Shown here piece after piece: positions 63,001 to 64,000 of a stretch of DNA of 64,000 nt. Under the pieces are notes generated by a model that did no database searches, was not told where the DNA came from, and worked only from the letters and a program-made list of their open reading frames with translations. The stretch is from Bradyrhizobium diazoefficiens (GTDB lineage: Bacteria > Pseudomonadota > Alphaproteobacteria > Rhizobiales > Xanthobacteraceae). Made by a program: the position numbers and the translations under genes. The first letter of the stretch is position 1. Every line of letters begins with the position of its first letter. The stretch lies in NCBI RefSeq assembly GCF_016616425.1, contig NZ_CP067101.1, forward strand, positions 4,526,001-4,590,000. Direction: 5' to 3'.

Positions 63001-64000
63001 GATGATATCGACGTTCACGCCGGAGTCGCCGTAAATCTGGTCGTCGCCCCCCTGCCCGTAGATCGTATCGTTACCCGAACCGCCGGCCAGCACGTCGCCA
63101 AGCTGCGTGCCGTAGATCGTATCGTTGCCGGCGCCGCCATAGATCACGATGCCCAGCGCGTCGGCACCGAGCGAGCCGGTAGCCGGCGTGTCGGCGCTGG
63201 CGTCGATCACATCATTGCCCGCCCGGTCGAAGGGATTGGCGCGCGGCATGCGGAAATAGACGTCGGGCTGGTTCGGGTTCGGACCCAGCACGAGTGTATC
63301 GGCCACGTCGGCATCATAGGGCCGACCGGCATACCAGGACGCGTCCTGCGAGGTGTCGCCATAGATCACCAACGGCGAGGTCGGGCCGCCGCCGCCGAGC
63401 ACAGTGATGCTGTCACCGTCGATGGAGCCGGTATAGGCCCCGGCGACCGCGGCCTGCACATCCATGTTGCCGCCACCGTGGATCGTCGTCAGCCCGCCAT
63501 GCAGTGCATTGGTGTTGAGCGTGCTCTTGATGGTCAGCGAGTCATTGCCCGACCCCATGAGCAGGTTGAACACCTCGATGTTCGAGCTATCGGCCGCGCC
63601 ATTCTGGCCCTGCGTGCCGTAGGTGATGCCGGCCGCGAAATCGGCGTTTTCGCCGAAGGCCGTGTGGTCGAAATGCAGGCCGGTCGACAGGTCGTAGCCG
63701 GTAAGCTGCGTGCCGGTCAGCACGCCCTGCTTGTCCTCCTGGCTGGAGTCGTCGAACACGTTGAGGATGTCGATCGACTGGTTCTCTGGCGGCTGCACCG
63801 CGATCGGAAAGACCCGTGCATTGGTTTCGCCGGGCAGGATCACCGCCTCGATCAGCGGATGCACGGCCGCGCCGACGCCGCCTTCGATCTGAAGCGGACC
63901 CTTGATCTCGGACAGCAGGTGCGGCTGCACCGCGAACTGCTTGGAGCCGGGATGCAGCACGCTCGCGGATGGGTTCGACACCGCCGTGACGGTGACGATC
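57058..64000 (-). CDS. Giant RTX (hemolysin-type calcium-binding) surface or secreted protein, N-terminus beyond window
   Basis: At least 2310 codons, and the frame is still open at the right edge, so the N-terminus is not seen. Glycine-rich nonapeptide repeats (for example YGGAGNDTIYG, FGGGGNDTIN, YGGLGNDLLN) are spread over about 1300 residues, interleaved with a recurring I/NIVFGDHG motif. After them come two concanavalin-like (LamG-type) domains (about 58740-58340 and 58300-57800). Last is a protease-like domain whose zinc helix reads TVLHELGNVMGFAED. The third zinc ligand expected in HExxH is Asn, so it may be inactive. The extreme C-terminus (TWLDDFINNRGQG) could be the export signal region. 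It is the first gene of the gene set that ends with the SecA paralogue. Confidence 0.88.
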   Translation of the reverse strand, partial: IVTVTAVSNPSASVLHPGSKQFAVQPHLLSEIKGPLQIEGGVGAAVHPLIEAVILPGETNARVFPIAVQPPENQSIDILNVFDDSSQEDKQGVLTGTQLTGYDLSTGLHFDHTAFGENADFAAGITYGTQGQNGAADSSNIEVFNLLMGSGNDSLTIKSTLNTNALHGGLTTIHGGGNMDVQAAVAGAYTGSIDGDSITVLGGGGPTSPLVIYGDTSQDASWYAGRPYDADVADTLVLGPNPNQPDVYFRMPRANPFDRAGNDVIDASADTPATGSLGADALGIVIYGGAGNDTIYGTQLGDVLAGGSGNDTIYGQGGDDQIYGDSGVNVDIISRVLSVPTTDAARPLNDNPKSNRDRLLAGSDTIFGDSGNDIVFGDHGIVTQMLPPAQKILNVRTIADLRTDQPVNGVADVIHGNDGRDRIFGGNGADTISGDGGSDVIFGDQGHMSYVAPDYFGMPDTDLSTLDLIESVDTAAGYGTGDTITDDIGDDIIIGGQGSDMIDAGGGQNIVFGDHGRLLGVDSGVNTPVIDANVPAITKADDDYQMQVLGLVTSIDVGDVNGALNSAGNGDDTITTGSGRDMIFGGGGNDTINTFASSGGTAADDGNNIVFGDHGLVDYLAEEIAQNEPANNPVRTNDIDRIWSIATAFGGNDTITAGNRNDIVIGGYGNDVINSGGGYNIALGDSGKLTSAEFDATDRSQIVFAVHDFILCRIETSSDTDFTDGGADTITGSDLNDVIFGGSGGDTIYAGGGQDLVFGDQGMVECENGTPFVPEISLRPVCVDIGGFLEFAATQTTSAAAGGDDVIFGEGGDDLIMGEQGRDTLYGGAGDDILIGGSNVAGSLDSDDRIDGGGGNDAIAGDNADICYRPDDLDPRFRVLNGTQIYYVPGVANSPNAASLTANQTSVVDSLATAVVQNDPSQQTQYHIVLLDHVENDGLVASDTLATTSADLYGNDYIAGGAGNDEIFGELGNDVIQGDGTIGVAAGANFARNLTAAQLSLTRTDGTTVGITDLTAFGANRGAVSSDLANFDFSANPQLDLVVNASFEGKGDGDDYIEGNGGNDVIFGNLGQDDIIGGSSDLYGLIARSQRPDGSDLIFGGAGTDISRNGIGDATIDANGVITVATDGHSLDSDTIIGDNGRILRLVGVNGTARGLGTVNATDTGAAGVASSGGLLTYNYDNDAIGSGAGNHHIVVRAVEHLDYTPGGVWYNAAASLDRGGADEIHGESGDDFIYGQLGNDVLYGEGQSDDLIGGYGNDWISGGTGDDGIIGDDGRIMTSRNSLSADTNNLGYLVSLGEALNGVDKLLPDNGDTKTFNGNMLNEMIATPGSIQQATINLSGALKKEMNLTPFSVDPSWNGNYDEFVNSGPKQNDPLNYAGEAHYSDDIIFGGLGSDWLHGGSGDDAILGGEALPEAYTQVYSGTGVLTGVARSDYNHPYNPVDVLRFNPLDVDGWHYDPSRRAGEFALYDEYDPLRKITLNADGTANKADAGGLEWFLNFSTTEGVYVPSGTNPKPVGQTATSYPQAWDDGADRIFGDTGNDWLVGGTGRDDIYGGLGNDLLNADDNQNTNLLRNDQPDTQPSYEDRAFGGGGRDVLIANTGGDRLIDWVGEFNSYLVPFAPFGMATVSRTLQPQLAEFLYALSASDGADPTRAADTGAETVRNGEPEGELGVVRQKDFAWHDQTGAPTDPQAGNIPGGKRDVLRTSNFNDGTTQALAPDSGVWNVANGTLQVAATSLHGDAVAVYQVGDALPSYFEVQASIQAVKPTAGWNANSFIIFDYHSATDFKFAGLDVSTNKLVMGHRDATGWVYDKQVSVKSGLKVDTWYNLLISVNGLTATLVVNNTTSLSFTYSPTVVDGWSYGLNWGLVGFGSNNARGAMDNITVQVLPPQATVTRAEDFSGPGNSLFSGAASISGGSFVLSGGRYVATPSGSDAVISLAGIDGVVNLADSSILQLSSKLNTTGRAGFVFDQYSATDYKWAAIDVQTHQVLIGHRQGNSLIIDAAVGVSTLTAGKDYVLGVSLVGSTVSVTLDGQSKVGFTYNAVATDGRFGVFAKRGVASFDTMTIKTDATIAAVTPVLQVAAAPAPTNAGSVSTLSVSELLPILDEAKLLWRQALGPNDARLAALTNVNVEVSDLADGILGETIGNTIIVDSNAAGWGWFVDATPQGNSEFKVQLPNGVLVANPSSPASGHMDLLSTVLHELGNVMGFAEDTGADVTGRVLQAGVRRLPDLIGEVTAPIPAPIVLADASDPVKPTIRWDGALCAVGPSKVDATDGLANLTWLDDFINNRGQGAEHRNPNAGMRIQLPTTTL
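59180..63180 (-). repeat. Clustered RTX nonapeptide repeats within the giant protein
   Basis: Repeats of the GGxGxDxUx type occur in groups (for example around 63030-63150, 62230-62290, 61490-61590, 59320-59410). Between them, longer linkers start with FGDHG or FGDQG at about 62865, 62665, 62455, 62155 and 61725, followed by variable 60-120-residue stretches. This alternation is a higher-order repeat within the gene. Confidence 0.75.

Overview
The window looks like a chromosomal stretch of a Bradyrhizobium-type alphaproteobacterium (order Hyphomicrobiales). The evidence is uniformly high-GC coding sequence, a MipZ division-site ATPase, DUF1489 and DUF2171 proteins, and intergenic palindromic repeats of the kind I associate with bradyrhizobial genomes (5383-5473, 5474-6246, 8566-8720). 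This assignment rests on recognition by eye, not on a database search.

Layout. 186-13626 is mostly core and housekeeping: mipZ, panC, DUF1489, a GST, a TolA/TonB-like envelope protein, an aldo/keto reductase, an HTH protein, an MgtE magnesium transporter, two tandem secreted polysaccharide deacetylases and small conserved proteins. 13638-16893 is a patch of redox and stress genes with decay: a DUF326 four-helix Cys-rich protein, the N-terminal relic of an FAD oxidoreductase, an FMN-reductase-like flavoprotein, a frameshifted 67-codon gene and an SDR. 17045-20721 holds a zinc alcohol dehydrogenase, a membrane protein, a GH13 glucosidase and a CsbD stress protein. 21722-27633 is a minus-strand operon for uptake (PotABCD-type ABC transporter) and oxidation (DadA/PuuB-like oxidase) of an amine or amino acid, with a type II HAD hydrolase and a divergent LysR regulator.

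28998-40588 is an accessory, stress-flavoured region. It has an orphan DUF2282 (BufA1/bufferin-type) precursor with promoter motifs resembling the Caulobacter sigma-F heavy-metal promoter, an ECF sigma factor carrying a SnoaL domain, and a TetR gene and an MFS efflux gene that each carry the same operator (the MFS gene has a one-base frameshift). It also has a methyltransferase, and a periplasmic protein / cytochrome c pair sharing a duplicated C-terminal domain. 40803-43994 encodes E1-alpha, E1-beta and E2 of a 2-oxoacid dehydrogenase complex.

44825-49339 is a complete phosphite uptake and oxidation cluster, ptxABCDE: ABC ATPase, binding protein, permease, NAD-dependent phosphite dehydrogenase and LysR regulator. 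A good Pho box lies in front of ptxA. The cluster is bordered by a nucleoside phosphorylase relic cut by an IS5-family transposase relic.

49874-64000 is the most unusual part. It is one minus-strand gene set reading giant RTX/hemolysin-repeat protein (runs off the right edge), SapC-family protein, GAF-HlyD membrane adaptor, PqqD-like/M50 protease/HlyD fusion, and a shortened SecA paralogue. No type I ABC exporter or TolC gene is seen within the window. I infer that these genes form a dedicated, poorly described export or surface-display system for the RTX protein.
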